Positions 1 through 8,912 of a stretch of 64,000 nucleotides of DNA are shown piece by piece. Source of the DNA: Nitrososphaerota archaeon (GTDB lineage: Archaea; Thermoproteota; Nitrososphaeria; Nitrososphaerales; CADDZS01); the NCBI GenBank assembly GCA_021325255.1, contig JAJPHP010000048.1, positions 1-64,000 on the forward strand. The letters run 5' to 3'. Both the position numbers and the translations under genes were made by a program. The notes beneath the pieces are model-generated. The model was not told the DNA's origin and made no database searches. It was given only the letters and a program-made list of their open reading frames with translations. Every line of letters starts with the position of its first letter. The stretch's first letter is position 1.

Positions 1-89
1 TGGCTAGGAGGAACTCGTCTTCCGTGTTTGTCATCACCAAAAACATGAGAGATCAGTCCTTCTGGCCATAACCCTTTATCTTACTGGGC

Positions 90-1961
90 TTAACTTGACG
101 GTACCGCATAGCGAACCAACATTGGATTTAGCATATGTGCGTCCGCTGACTTGAACGCTGAGTCAAAGAACCCATCCAAGTCACCGAGATAATACTTCAT
201 GACACCAATAACCGGTTCAACGGTTGGTCCCCCTTTGAACATTCGTTGAAGCTTTTGGATAGCATCTTGAGTTCCCTGTACCTCGCCCTTACGGGCCGAG
301 AGCAAGCCTCGAAATGATATGGTATTGAAATCCTCAGGTGACAGCTCCTCAAGCTTCCTCACCTCTTCCTCCGCCTTCTCGAGTTCTCCTCTTTCCGAGT
401 AGTACGTGAACAATCCAAAGTGCGCATCAAACGGAGAGGTGTTCATGTTCCGATCCCAAAGCGACATGGCATCGGCTTCTCTTCCGGAGTAAACCAGCAT
501 CACGCCCAACTGTCTCATAATGTCGGAAGAAAGCGGATCAAGCAGGTGTGCGGTTTCAAGGAGTTTTATTGCGGTCTTTGGATATCCGCCTGCTAGTTTC
601 AAAGAGCCGAGCAGTTGATAAGCTTCCGCACAGCTCGGATTCAACTCGATTGCCTTTCTTCCTTCAGCTTCAGCGGTGACAAAGTGATCCTCCGTCCAAG
701 CTATCCAAGCCAAAAGTGAATGGCCCTCCGCGAGATTGGGTTCAATTCCGAGCGCCTTGCTGGCAGCGGATTTCATTTCTTTGATCATCTCATCGTACGA
801 AATGTAGCTTCGGTGGCCGAGTTCTCCATAACAATTTCCCAATCCCGTGCAGGCGCGTGCAAACGTTGGGTCGAGCCTTGTTGCTTTGGTGAATAGATCA
901 AGTGCTTCTCTAAGTGAGTCGCCTGTTCCCTCATTCAGGAGTTGCATTCCCTTTAGATAGAGAGTGTAAGCGGTGATATTCTTGGTGCCGCCCGTAGCTT
1001 GTTCGGCTGGGATCGGGGGTGGCAGTTGAATCGGAAGCGATCGACTTACCTTCATAGCTATCTCTTCTTGAACCGCAAAGATGTCGTCCAAGTTGTTGTC
1101 GTATGTTGTAGACCACAGGTGTTCCTCGGTGTTCGCGTCTACCACTTGAACATTCACACGTATCTTGTTCCCGGCCTTCCGCACGCTTCCCTCGACAATA
1201 ACCCCGGCACGTAGTTCCTGCCCAATCTCGGACGCTCCCTTGTCTCTTCCCTTGTACTTGATGACGGACGTGCGTGCGATCACCTTGATACCCTTGACCA
1301 AAGATAATTTGGAGATGAGCTCCTCTGTGAGCCCGTCGGCGAAATATTCATCCTTCGGGTCCGGACTTATATTCGAAAATGGCAAGACCGCAATGCGGTT
1401 CATGTCAAGCTGTTCTTGAGTTTGACCAGCGTTCTCCATCTTGCTCCCTCCCAACGGCGTCTCCAATTTGTAAATCCCGATACGGAACGATATGTTCTTG
1501 AGTTCCCGAGGCTCCAGCTTTGTTATCTTCAACTGCAACTTGTTTCTTATTTGAGCGTAGACTTGCTCGGAGATGCAAATTTCGCCGCCCTCTGCAAATC
1601 CCTCAATCCTCGAGGCAATGTTGACAGCATCGCCCAGAATATCACGCCCCCTGTGGATGACGTCTCCCACGTGAATGCCAATTCGAACGCGCATACTCTC
1701 GTTGTATCCAACATGAAGAACTCTCTGTATCTCGACTGCACATTCGGTCGCCTCAAGAGCGCTGCCGAACTCGATGAGGAAAGAGTCTCCCATCGTCTTT
1801 ACTTCGATCCCTTTGTATCTAGAAATTACAGAACGGATCAGCTGGTTATGTTTCTCAAGAAGGCTCAAGGTAGCAGCTTCGTTACGATGGGCAAGCGCCG
1901 TGTAACCGACGATGTCCGTGAACATGACTGCGGCGAGCCTTCTCTCTTCTTCCAGCGACAA
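90..1961 (-). CDS. Class III adenylate/guanylate cyclase with TolB-like and TPR domains
   Basis: The 623-residue protein starts with a class III nucleotidyl cyclase domain (about residues 8-170). The metal-binding Asp lies in FTDIVGYT near residue 15, the second Asp in KTMGDSF near 58, and the Asn/Arg transition-state pair in GDAVNIASR near 112-119, so the active site looks complete. A TolB-like N-terminal domain follows (about 188-310, RIAVLPFSNIS to the LWSTTYD region), then TPR repeats to about 600. No signal peptide or membrane segment is seen. Proteins of this layout are common in soil bacteria and occur in soil Thaumarchaeota; they are thought to couple cNMP synthesis to protein-protein contacts. 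The substrate (ATP or GTP) cannot be told from the sequence. A TATA-like stretch near 2032 on the minus strand fits a short leader. The gene stands alone. Confidence 0.9.
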   Translation of the reverse strand: MSLEEERRLAAVMFTDIVGYTALAHRNEAATLSLLEKHNQLIRSVISRYKGIEVKTMGDSFLIEFGSALEATECAVEIQRVLHVGYNESMRVRIGIHVGDVIHRGRDILGDAVNIASRIEGFAEGGEICISEQVYAQIRNKLQLKITKLEPRELKNISFRIGIYKLETPLGGSKMENAGQTQEQLDMNRIAVLPFSNISPDPKDEYFADGLTEELISKLSLVKGIKVIARTSVIKYKGRDKGASEIGQELRAGVIVEGSVRKAGNKIRVNVQVVDANTEEHLWSTTYDNNLDDIFAVQEEIAMKVSRSLPIQLPPPIPAEQATGGTKNITAYTLYLKGMQLLNEGTGDSLREALDLFTKATRLDPTFARACTGLGNCYGELGHRSYISYDEMIKEMKSAASKALGIEPNLAEGHSLLAWIAWTEDHFVTAEAEGRKAIELNPSCAEAYQLLGSLKLAGGYPKTAIKLLETAHLLDPLSSDIMRQLGVMLVYSGREADAMSLWDRNMNTSPFDAHFGLFTYYSERGELEKAEEEVRKLEELSPEDFNTISFRGLLSARKGEVQGTQDAIQKLQRMFKGGPTVEPVIGVMKYYLGDLDGFFDSAFKSADAHMLNPMLVRYAVPSS

Positions 1962-2233
1962 AGGAGTCGTCCACGAAACTGACCTCTCTCGGAAGATAAA
2001 TCAGTTTCTCAGAATTTGACAATCCTCATACTATAAGCGAATGCACCGTGAAGAATTCATAGCTTTGCATCGAATCCCCCTTGTTTTGGAGATGCCTTTC
2101 CCGAGTATTGAAGTGATTCTTGCAAGCGTTTCTACTTTTTCGCAACAAGAGAATACTAGTGTGCAATTTTTTACTCATTTTCTGTCTGCACCTGTCCTTC
2201 ACGATGTTCATCCTTCGCCCAATTCCGACCATC

Positions 2234-2725
2234 TTATCGAACCAGGAAGTCCTGGTAATTCTGGACAGAGTATTTCTTCCCTCGTTGAACTACTTGGAAA
2301 CCCTCAATCTCTAGGAGTTTCTTCTGCCCTTGTTGTCCTCCTGGATACTTTTCGTTCAGAAATCCGTTCGTCTTTAACGTGCGCCAGTACGGAATTCCAA
2401 GATTCTTCCCTTCCTTCGCAGCTTCCTCAGTGGCGTTTGCTGCAATCATGATGAAAATTCCGGTCGTTAGAGAACAACTGGCCTTTACCCGATGCTCTTG
2501 AGAAATTTTCTCGCAGATTTCCGATGTAGTAATCAATTTTCCTTTCGGCACGCTCAACATTACTCTCACGACTTCGCTCGGATTCGCCAGAATCACTTTT
2601 TCACCGGCTTTAGCCTCCATTTTGTGAACAGCGTTGTAGCAGGGAAAATTGGTCTCGAGAGTCAATATCTTTGGCAAACCTTCTCTGTCTAGTAGTTTTT
2701 CCTGCCAAGACTTTCTTTTCTTCAT
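2234..2725 (-). CDS. MGMT/alkyltransferase-like family protein
   Basis: The 163-residue protein resembles the small MGMT-family proteins annotated in bacteria. The recognisable core is VPKGKLITTSEI (about residue 58), CSLTTGIF, then IPYWRTLKTNGFLNEKYPGG and the LEIEGF end of the DNA-binding winged helix. The alkyl-acceptor PCHR motif of O6-methylguanine methyltransferases is absent; SCSLT stands nearby instead. It is therefore probably a non-enzymatic DNA-binding homologue rather than a repair methyltransferase. The start is an ATG followed by a basic stretch (KKRK). It is a single gene between the cyclase and a secreted protein, with no clear TATA box within 50 bases. The family assignment is firm; the role is unknown. 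Confidence 0.7.
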   Translation of the reverse strand: MKKRKSWQEKLLDREGLPKILTLETNFPCYNAVHKMEAKAGEKVILANPSEVVRVMLSVPKGKLITTSEICEKISQEHRVKASCSLTTGIFIMIAANATEEAAKEGKNLGIPYWRTLKTNGFLNEKYPGGQQGQKKLLEIEGFQVVQRGKKYSVQNYQDFLVR

Positions 2726-2925
2726 GATCCGTACTCACAATTCACTTGCGAACAAGGCGTCGCGTGCTTTCCGGGTCCAACAGTTGAAGAGATTGCCAAA
2801 TTTGAGAACAACCACAGGTATCAGGCATCTTTGGTATCACTTCTCCGAGTGATCTCGAAATTTGCCGCTCATTGACAACATAAGGAGTGCTGAGCGAAAA
2901 CCAGCCCTTGCTCAAGACCAACTAT

Positions 2926-4083
2926 TCATTTTCTCCTCGACCCGAGGAAGATGGCAGCAATCGACAACGCGAGCGCAACGATGATAGCGGTAGCAATCAG
3001 ATAGTCGGTAGCTACCGGAGCGTTCTGACTCGTTGTCTGGGTTACTATTGTCGTCGTGACCGTTGTTGATGTTGATCTTGCTGGTATCTGTTGCTGCTGA
3101 ATGGGCGCACCTATCTTGTTTCCGATTCCGATTGCTGCAGGCTGACTTGGAGCTTGGCTGTAGGCGATGCCAGGATTTGGGGCGGTCGCGCTGTTTACTG
3201 CATAAGGCATGATCCAGTAGTTTGACTGTTGCGCGTGAAGCACTATGTTTGAAGTAGTATCCGAGGGCATAATAAGATCCGTGCCAGCGAGCCAGACATA
3301 CATCGGTTGCCAGTAAATCGTGACGTTGATCTTTTCGCCGCCAATGTTCGTTTGCACGGTCGTCAAGTTTTTCGGAAGATCTACGGCAATGTAGGTCCAT
3401 GCGCTAATTTCGACTGGAACATCCGGAACTACGAGTGTGGCCGTGCCATCAGGACCAGTTTGATTCCACATCACCAGGAGGTTTGGCTTCTCATAGCCGT
3501 AATAGTAGTACATCGCGCCCACGATAGAGCCCTGAACGTAGACCCCTCCAGCGTTCGAACCGTTGACGTAGGAGACATGTACACGAACCTTTGAGGTAGT
3601 CTCGTTGTAAAGCGTGGTAGTCTCTATGCTGATCGTGGACGCGCCGTTGATGTTTTGCATTGCATAGCCGTATTCCTGACTGATTGATCCTGTCGCTTGG
3701 GAAGGCGCAGAACTAGGTACGTTGGATGATGACCCGGTAGCGTATCCGTAAGGAGAGTAGTATCCATAAGACTGGAATGCTGCTACTGTGAAGAGATAAG
3801 ATCCTGGTGGGAGCTCGGCTCCGAAAGCTGGATGCATACTGTCTGACGAGCCGACGACGTAACCCGTTGAATTGTAAATCGTCAGCGAAAATGCGGAAAA
3901 GTTGTTACCGCTGGTTTGTACAAGTATTTGCACATTGTTCAAGGCCAAAGCTGTCGACGATTCACTGTGAGTAAGAAGCAGCCCACCAAATCCCGAGCTA
4001 CAAAGTATCAAAATCGCCAGTGCCAAGAAAGAAAGGACAAGTTTTGAATCTAGAAATCGCACATTGTTACTTCCACTATCCAT
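2926..4083 (-). CDS. Secreted, C-terminally membrane-anchored surface protein
   Basis: No family is recognised. The chain has an N-terminal hydrophobic segment (LVLSFLALAILILC), a long extracellular part with many N-x-S/T sequons and Tyr/Gly/Ser-rich stretches, a Thr-rich stalk, and a C-terminal membrane segment (YLIATAIIVALALSIAAIFL) followed by GSRRK. This layout is typical of archaeal surface glycoproteins held by a C-terminal anchor. The frame stays open to a TTG at 4110. I prefer the ATG at 4083, which lies about 39 bases after the start expected from a TATA-like box at 4144-4153, but TTG 4110 would also fit (12-base leader). No partner gene is adjacent. Confidence 0.7.
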   Translation of the reverse strand: MDSGSNNVRFLDSKLVLSFLALAILILCSSGFGGLLLTHSESSTALALNNVQILVQTSGNNFSAFSLTIYNSTGYVVGSSDSMHPAFGAELPPGSYLFTVAAFQSYGYYSPYGYATGSSSNVPSSAPSQATGSISQEYGYAMQNINGASTISIETTTLYNETTSKVRVHVSYVNGSNAGGVYVQGSIVGAMYYYYGYEKPNLLVMWNQTGPDGTATLVVPDVPVEISAWTYIAVDLPKNLTTVQTNIGGEKINVTIYWQPMYVWLAGTDLIMPSDTTSNIVLHAQQSNYWIMPYAVNSATAPNPGIAYSQAPSQPAAIGIGNKIGAPIQQQQIPARSTSTTVTTTIVTQTTSQNAPVATDYLIATAIIVALALSIAAIFLGSRRK

Positions 4084-4110
4084 TTTGTGAGTGTTAGTTA
4101 CTAGTTTCAA

Positions 4111-4540
4111 GTTTTGCTCTGCAACAATAGTAGAAGCGTTTCGAAAATAAAAGCGCCATACATGATCATCAAGATTGATAATGTGATAGCAAACCGAGAC
4201 GAATCAACGACTGTAACGCGAGTTTCGAGTTTGAAGCTTTATTACCGATTTGCCATAATAGCTCCCGAACTGAACCCCGCTCATGCTCGCTTAGTCGAGT
4301 TCAATCCATCCCGGTTGATTCAGCTAGTCGCCTAACGAAGTGATCAGGAGCTAAAAAGTCCCCGAGGGAGACAAAGAACATCAATTGTCATTGTCTAGGG
4401 CAAGCCAAGTCGGAGAAATTCGTGCCTCACCGCGAAATCGCAATGATTCGCTTCCGTCATTCTCACGTGCGAGAAACATCTTCCTCCATTAAATAGCACG
4501 TGCACATCTTCGAAAATGATCCGGAGGAGCAAATCTGGAG
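4111..4540. other. Intergenic region between divergent genes
   Basis: This stretch holds the promoter of the surface-protein gene on the left and, on the right, a TATA-like box (ATTAAATAG, about 4489-4497) followed by GGAGGAG at 4523-4529 for the nitroreductase pseudogene. A 73-codon plus-strand frame at 4114-4335 looks like chance. No RNA gene is seen. Confidence 0.4.
4144..4153 (-). promoter_or_regulatory. TATA box of the surface-protein gene
   Basis: CTTTTATTTT on the minus strand places transcription start near 4122, just before the gene starting at 4083 or 4110. Confidence 0.4.
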
Positions 4541-5314
4541 TTGATGACGGACTCGACAAATACCAGTAGATCTGGCAGCGATACTCCGGGCAGCCACATT
4601 CATCGTCGCAGATTTCTTCGAAGATTAGCCATAATAGGGGCAGTGATTGGAGGAGTCGCAAGCGGAATTGTTGGATATCAGACATTTTCACAAGCAGCTT
4701 CAGAAACATCTCAGATGTTCAGCATCCCTACTGCTGTGCAACAGGGTGCAATGCCACTTGAAGAAGCGATATCTCGAAGGAAATCAATATGAGACTACTT
4801 GCAAGAACCAATTAGCATTTGCCAGCTCTCTCAGATTCTATGGTCGGCTCGGGGAATTACCCATGACGATCTACGAAGTGCCCCTTCTGCAGGAGCGCTC
4901 TATCCGTTGGAGATATACACGGTAGTGAAGGAAGGCGGAGTCACGGGACTTCAATCCGCAGTCTATCACTTCCAGCCCAAGGACAATACATTGTCGTTGA
5001 TTAAGGTTGGAGATTATTCACAAGGTCTGCAATCAGCTGCTCTGAATCAAGAGCTCGTCGAAGCCGCTGCCACAAACGTTGTGATTACTTCTGTTTTTGA
5101 GAGAACAACGGCAAGGTATGGGGAACTAGGAGTTCAGTATATTTTTCAAGAATCAGGGCATGCAGCGCAAAACATCTAGCTTCAGACCACCGCCTTAAAT
5201 CTAGGGTCTGTAGTAATTGGGGCATTTGACGAAGACAAGGTACGCCAAGTGATCGGTGCCCTGGAAAACGAAAGACCCGTTTACGTTCAGCCAATCGGCA
5301 TGCCGAGAGGATAA
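4541..5314 (+). pseudogene. Tat-exported SagB-type nitroreductase, broken by two in-frame stops
   Basis: One continuous frame of about 258 codons matches the SagB-type nitroreductase family but contains TGA at 4790-4792 and TAG at 5177-5179. The N-terminus has a twin-arginine signal (HRRRFLRR plus a hydrophobic stretch). Family landmarks follow: EEAISRRKSI-stop-DYLQEP, where the TGA replaces the usual Arg; LSQILWSARGIT; SAPSAGALYPLEIY; and SGHAAQNI-stop-LQTTALNLG, where the TAG replaces the usual Tyr. The end is VVIGAFDEDKVRQVIG. There is no frameshift, and the promoter and ribosome binding site look intact (GGAGGAG at 4523; TTG 4541 or ATG 4544). This points to recent decay or sequence errors. 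Such enzymes bind FMN and oxidise or reduce peptide or quinone-like substrates; the substrate here is unknown. Confidence 0.8.
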
Positions 5315-5561
5315 GTCGAAGTAATCAAGACAATGCAAGATCACGAGTTTTCATATTTAGCGATTTGTCCTTGCCTTAGTCTTCTATATCAGTCAGAATG
5401 GAATAATCAGCTTGAGACTAATGAGGGAGAAAGAGTCTGAAGACAGATTGGTCATGTTTGACATTCTGCGTTGTGGCCGTCTTGCTCCCTTGCTCGTCAG
5501 AGCTAGGAGCAGAAAGGAGAGGAAGAAGTAGTAAAAGAATAACCAGATTGCAGATTACAAG

Positions 5562-6278
5562 TCAAGCTCTGGTTTTGAGTCCAAGATACATACTTGCAAG
5601 TTGCTCATGAGCCAAGAGCTCCTGAGCGGTTCCGTCAAACACCTTCTTACCTCCTACTAGGAGGTAGGCCCTGTTACCTATAGCAAGCGCCTTTCTCGCA
5701 TTCTGCTCTACAAGTAATACAGCCATTCCAAGATCAAAAGCTAGCGACTCCACCGTCTTTAGAACCTCGTTTGCGAGTTTGGGCGAGAGGTTTGCAGTCG
5801 GTTCATCAAGCATTATTACCTTCGGGTTTCGGATGAGTGCCATCGTCATCGCTACCATCTGTCTTTCTCCGCCGCTTAGATTTTGCACCTTAGAACCAAG
5901 GTAATTTGCGAGTTGCGGGAACATGTTCATCGCCATCCTCACTCTGGAATCAAATTCCGTCTCGGCGACCGTGTACCCGGCCATCTTGAAATTCTCGGCT
6001 ACGGTCAACTGCGTAAACACGCTTTCGGTCTGGGGAAGATAGGCAAGGCCCCTCTTTGCAATCTCGTGTGCGGGAAGATTTGAAATCTTCGAGCCGTCGA
6101 CAGAAATTTCGCCGGAATACAGCGAGGTGAGTCCGGCGATAGTTTTCAATAGCGTGCTCTTTCCCGATCCGTTTGGCCCGACTATCACAGTGATTTCCTT
6201 TTGCCGCGCCTCGATGGAAACATCCGTGATGATGCGAAACTTGCCGTAACCTGACGATATGTTGTGAACTGTAAGCAT
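5562..6278 (-). CDS. livF: Branched-chain amino acid ABC transporter ATPase LivF
   Basis: This 238-residue ABC ATPase powers uptake together with LivG. It has Walker A VGPNGSGKST (about residues 34-43), the LSGGERQM signature, and Walker B KVIMLDEPTANLSP. It ends near LASMYLGLK, the typical LivF C-terminus. It lies 47 bases downstream of livG and after livK on the same strand, while the permeases livH and livM are divergent. Substrates of this HAAT family include branched-chain amino acids, amides and urea; sequence alone does not decide which. Confidence 0.92.
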   Translation of the reverse strand: MLTVHNISSGYGKFRIITDVSIEARQKEITVIVGPNGSGKSTLLKTIAGLTSLYSGEISVDGSKISNLPAHEIAKRGLAYLPQTESVFTQLTVAENFKMAGYTVAETEFDSRVRMAMNMFPQLANYLGSKVQNLSGGERQMVAMTMALIRNPKVIMLDEPTANLSPKLANEVLKTVESLAFDLGMAVLLVEQNARKALAIGNRAYLLVGGKKVFDGTAQELLAHEQLASMYLGLKTRA

Positions 6279-6325
6279 TTTTTGAGCAATACCTCGAAAC
6301 CAAGCGCTACCTCTATGGCTGATGC

Positions 6326-7084
6326 CTATCCACCAAGATAGGCATCAACTACCCTTCTGTCCGCGGTGACGTCCTGAGGGCTGCCCTCGGTCACAAACTT
6401 CCCGAAAGCCATCGCGATGACTCTGTCCACATATGTTAGAGCAATATCGAGACGGTGTTCGATGATGAAAAATGTAATCCCGTAATTGTCCCTGAGTTTC
6501 ACGAGAGTGGAGAAAATCTCATGGGCGAGAGTCGGGTTCACCCCGGAGATGGGCTCGTCGAGCATTATAGTGTTCGCCCCCGTCATGAGAGCCCTTCCTA
6601 TTTCCAGGAGCTTCATCTGACCACCACTTAAGACAGTAGCCTGCTTATCCCACATCTTCGAGAGCCCGATGAGCTCCAGAATTTTGAAAGCTTCCTCCGA
6701 AGCCTCCCGTTCCTTCCCAAGCCAAGTTCTTCTGAGAAGTGATTTGGCAAAATTTTCGCCAGGGTTGTCCTTCTTTGCTGCCATCACATTTTCAAAAACT
6801 GTGAGCTGGGAAAATAGCGCAGGAATCTGGAAAGTCCGGGTCAGCCCTAACCTGTATATCTTGTAGGGCGGGAGTCCAGTTATGTCCTTACCAAGGTACA
6901 AAACTTTTCCCGAATCGGGCTTGTAGTAACCCCCGATTACATTGATGAGAGTCGTTTTTCCGGAGCCGTTAGGGCCCATCAGGATCGTTATCGTGTGTCG
7001 CTCGACTTGCATCGATACTTCATCGAGCGCTCGCAAGTTCCCAAACGACTTGCTGATATTCCGAACCTCGATTGCGGCCTCCAT
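6326..7084 (-). CDS. livG: Branched-chain amino acid ABC transporter ATPase LivG
   Basis: This is a 252-residue ABC ATPase. It has Walker A MGPNGSGKTT (about residues 34-43), signature LSGGQMKLLEIGRAL, Walker B TIMLDEPISGVNP, and the LivG-type C-terminal part with the switch His in FFIIEHRLD. It ends EGSPQDVTADRRVVDAYLGG, as LivG proteins do. The start is an ATG with no strong ribosome binding site. It follows livK by about 200 bases, which may include a partial terminator, and precedes livF. Confidence 0.92.
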   Translation of the reverse strand: MEAAIEVRNISKSFGNLRALDEVSMQVERHTITILMGPNGSGKTTLINVIGGYYKPDSGKVLYLGKDITGLPPYKIYRLGLTRTFQIPALFSQLTVFENVMAAKKDNPGENFAKSLLRRTWLGKEREASEEAFKILELIGLSKMWDKQATVLSGGQMKLLEIGRALMTGANTIMLDEPISGVNPTLAHEIFSTLVKLRDNYGITFFIIEHRLDIALTYVDRVIAMAFGKFVTEGSPQDVTADRRVVDAYLGG

Positions 7085-7168
7085 TCGCTTTCTTCTTACC
7101 TGAATGCTACCAAAGAAGATGTACAGGCTACGGAAGAGGATTGAGCAACCCTAGATAAAAGCATACGT

Positions 7169-7199
7169 GAAAAAAGAAGTGAAAACAAAAAAAGAAAGG
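7169..7199 (-). terminator. Oligo-T terminator downstream of livK
   Basis: On the minus strand this stretch is pyrimidine-rich with runs of six and seven T, the usual archaeal termination signal. It lies about 90-120 bases after the livK stop and before livG, so livK may be transcribed in excess over livG and livF. Confidence 0.5.
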
Positions 7200-7286
7200 A
7201 AGTGTGGAGGGTAGAGTGTGAAAACAACTCCCCCGTCCTTTCGCTTCAATATGGTGCGACTATGCTCTGTTTGTCTCCTTGCAAAT

Positions 7287-8780
7287 CTACGTAGAGGGCT
7301 TTGCCGACCATGTTACGGAGTCCGACGCTTGAGACCATGAACCACATACATTCCAACTGAGGCTCGAGGGGCTCGCCCCGCTGACGCAGTAAATCAGGAA
7401 GTCTCCGTAGGCTCTATCGCCAGCACCGTCGAATGCAGTCCAGCCAGTCACGCCGTAGTAGTTCGCCGCGACCGTGGGCAGAGTGGCCTGGACGCACGCA
7501 CCGCTGTTTGTTCCGCACGCTAGTATGGAAAGGGCGGCAAGCCAGACATCATCGTAAGCACCCAACGGATATGAATCGCATGTTTGACTGATTGCTTTGA
7601 GCAACTGTTGGCAGAGCGTGACTGTCTTGCTGCTATTGGTGTAACCGAATACGGTGCTGGGTAGTCTCACAGTCTGCATAGTGGATCCAATGGTAGAGTT
7701 GGTGAAAACTGCCTCACCCTCCGTGCCATCAACTCCGTACCAGGGCTGAGGGGTCTTTATGAGAGACGGGTAATTTGTACTTGCTTGCTGTATCAAGCTT
7801 GCGCCTTCGTCGAACGAAATGAGCTGGATAGCTATCGAGTTATTGTCATATGACTTTGAGGCGGTAGTCCAGTCAGCGGCAACCTTCTGGAGGATCGGAA
7901 CGAAGTTAGTGGTGCTTGTATCGTATGGAATCGAGTCTATGACTGTTCCACCATCGTTCGTGAAGTCAGCTTTGGTGTAGTTCGCAAGTCCGCTGCCATA
8001 CGTATCCTGTCTATAGACCTGTATCAGAGCCTTAACTCCTTGGGACCACATTATGCAGGCGTCGGCAGCCCCCTGGTTCACGTCGGTCGGAGCAGTTCTG
8101 AATAGATAGTCGTTGGGGATTGCGAGCGCGGGCGATGTTGATGATGGGCTGATCATCACAATCTGGTTAGAGTCCGCAAATGTCAAGAGCGCCTGAGCGG
8201 TACCGCTGTTCAAAGGTCCTACAACTGTAGTGATTCCATCGCTCTTGAAGGTGTTCATTATGTTTTGAGCCTTCGTGTTGTCCAGCGCATAATCCTGAAC
8301 GTTTACATTGAATGTGACCTTGCCCGCCAATGTTGTATGCGCTAACCACGCATTGATATCGTTCACAGCCTGATGAGCCGTAAAGTTGATCTTGATGCCC
8401 TCGGTTGACAGACCGTCCGTGAGATCATCGAGGACTCCGATGTTGATGGTACCCGAAAGCGGAGGACCAGAGGCTGATGTTACCGAGGTTGCATTGGATG
8501 TCGGGGATGTTAACTTTGGCGATTTGCACACCTGCGCTGCCGGAGCGCCGCCCGTGACAGTTGTGGTGACGGTAGACGGGGCTCCTCCTGTGCCACCGCC
8601 AACAGTTGTGGTTACGGTGGAGCCAGCTCCACCAGTTGTGACTGTCTTGGTTTGAGTGACAGATGAAGTGCCGATCGCAACATAAACACCGCCGGCACCA
8701 ATTACCAAACCAACGATCAAAAGTATGACAGCTATTATTGTGGAAACGGATCGCTTACTATTGTATCGTAGTTTCGCCAT
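7287..8780 (-). CDS. livK: Branched-chain amino acid ABC transporter substrate-binding protein
   Basis: This 497-residue periplasmic-binding-fold protein (type 1, LivK/amide-binding) runs from about residue 110 (TINIGVLDDLTDGLS) to the C-terminus, with typical VVGPLNSGTAQALLTFAD and ISPSSTSPAL motifs. The N-terminus KRSVSTIIAVILLIV resembles the class III (type IV pilin-like) signal cleaved by PibD rather than a Sec signal. A Thr/Gly/Pro-rich stalk (about 45-85) follows and would hold the binding domain away from the membrane. A TATA box at 8806-8812 lies 29 bases from the ATG, so the message is probably leaderless. It is divergent from livHM across 132 bases. Confidence 0.92.
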   Translation of the reverse strand: MAKLRYNSKRSVSTIIAVILLIVGLVIGAGGVYVAIGTSSVTQTKTVTTGGAGSTVTTTVGGGTGGAPSTVTTTVTGGAPAAQVCKSPKLTSPTSNATSVTSASGPPLSGTINIGVLDDLTDGLSTEGIKINFTAHQAVNDINAWLAHTTLAGKVTFNVNVQDYALDNTKAQNIMNTFKSDGITTVVGPLNSGTAQALLTFADSNQIVMISPSSTSPALAIPNDYLFRTAPTDVNQGAADACIMWSQGVKALIQVYRQDTYGSGLANYTKADFTNDGGTVIDSIPYDTSTTNFVPILQKVAADWTTASKSYDNNSIAIQLISFDEGASLIQQASTNYPSLIKTPQPWYGVDGTEGEAVFTNSTIGSTMQTVRLPSTVFGYTNSSKTVTLCQQLLKAISQTCDSYPLGAYDDVWLAALSILACGTNSGACVQATLPTVAANYYGVTGWTAFDGAGDRAYGDFLIYCVSGASPSSLSWNVCGSWSQASDSVTWSAKPST

Positions 8781-8805
8781 AGCTTCGGGGAATCGATCAG
8801 AAACT

Positions 8806-8812
8806 ATTTAAC
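8806..8812 (-). promoter_or_regulatory. livK TATA box
   Basis: TTAAATA on the minus strand is centred 29 bases before the livK ATG at 8780, which predicts a leaderless transcript. Confidence 0.6.
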
Positions 8813-8912
8813 CTTTAGTCTTTTGCTGGAAGCAGGCGATATAGGGCATAGCAGGGAAAGTTAAGTGAAGTGAACGCAGCAGAGTACATTTTCATAACTG
8901 TGCGAATGAACA

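Noticed and set aside
1416..1982. 188-codon plus-strand frame over the cyclase gene
   Set aside because: It is the antisense of the cyclase domain; the minus strand shows clear family motifs.
4290..4330. GTTCAATCC, a T-loop-like motif suggesting a tRNA
   Set aside because: No T-arm stem, acceptor or anticodon arm can be built around it.
4114..4335. 73-codon plus-strand frame
   Set aside because: No motif, and it lies in a promoter-containing gap; composition looks non-coding.
4790..5179. Stop codon recoding (Sec at TGA, Pyl at TAG) in the nitroreductase
   Set aside because: The positions are normally Arg and Tyr, and no recoding signal is seen; mutation is simpler.
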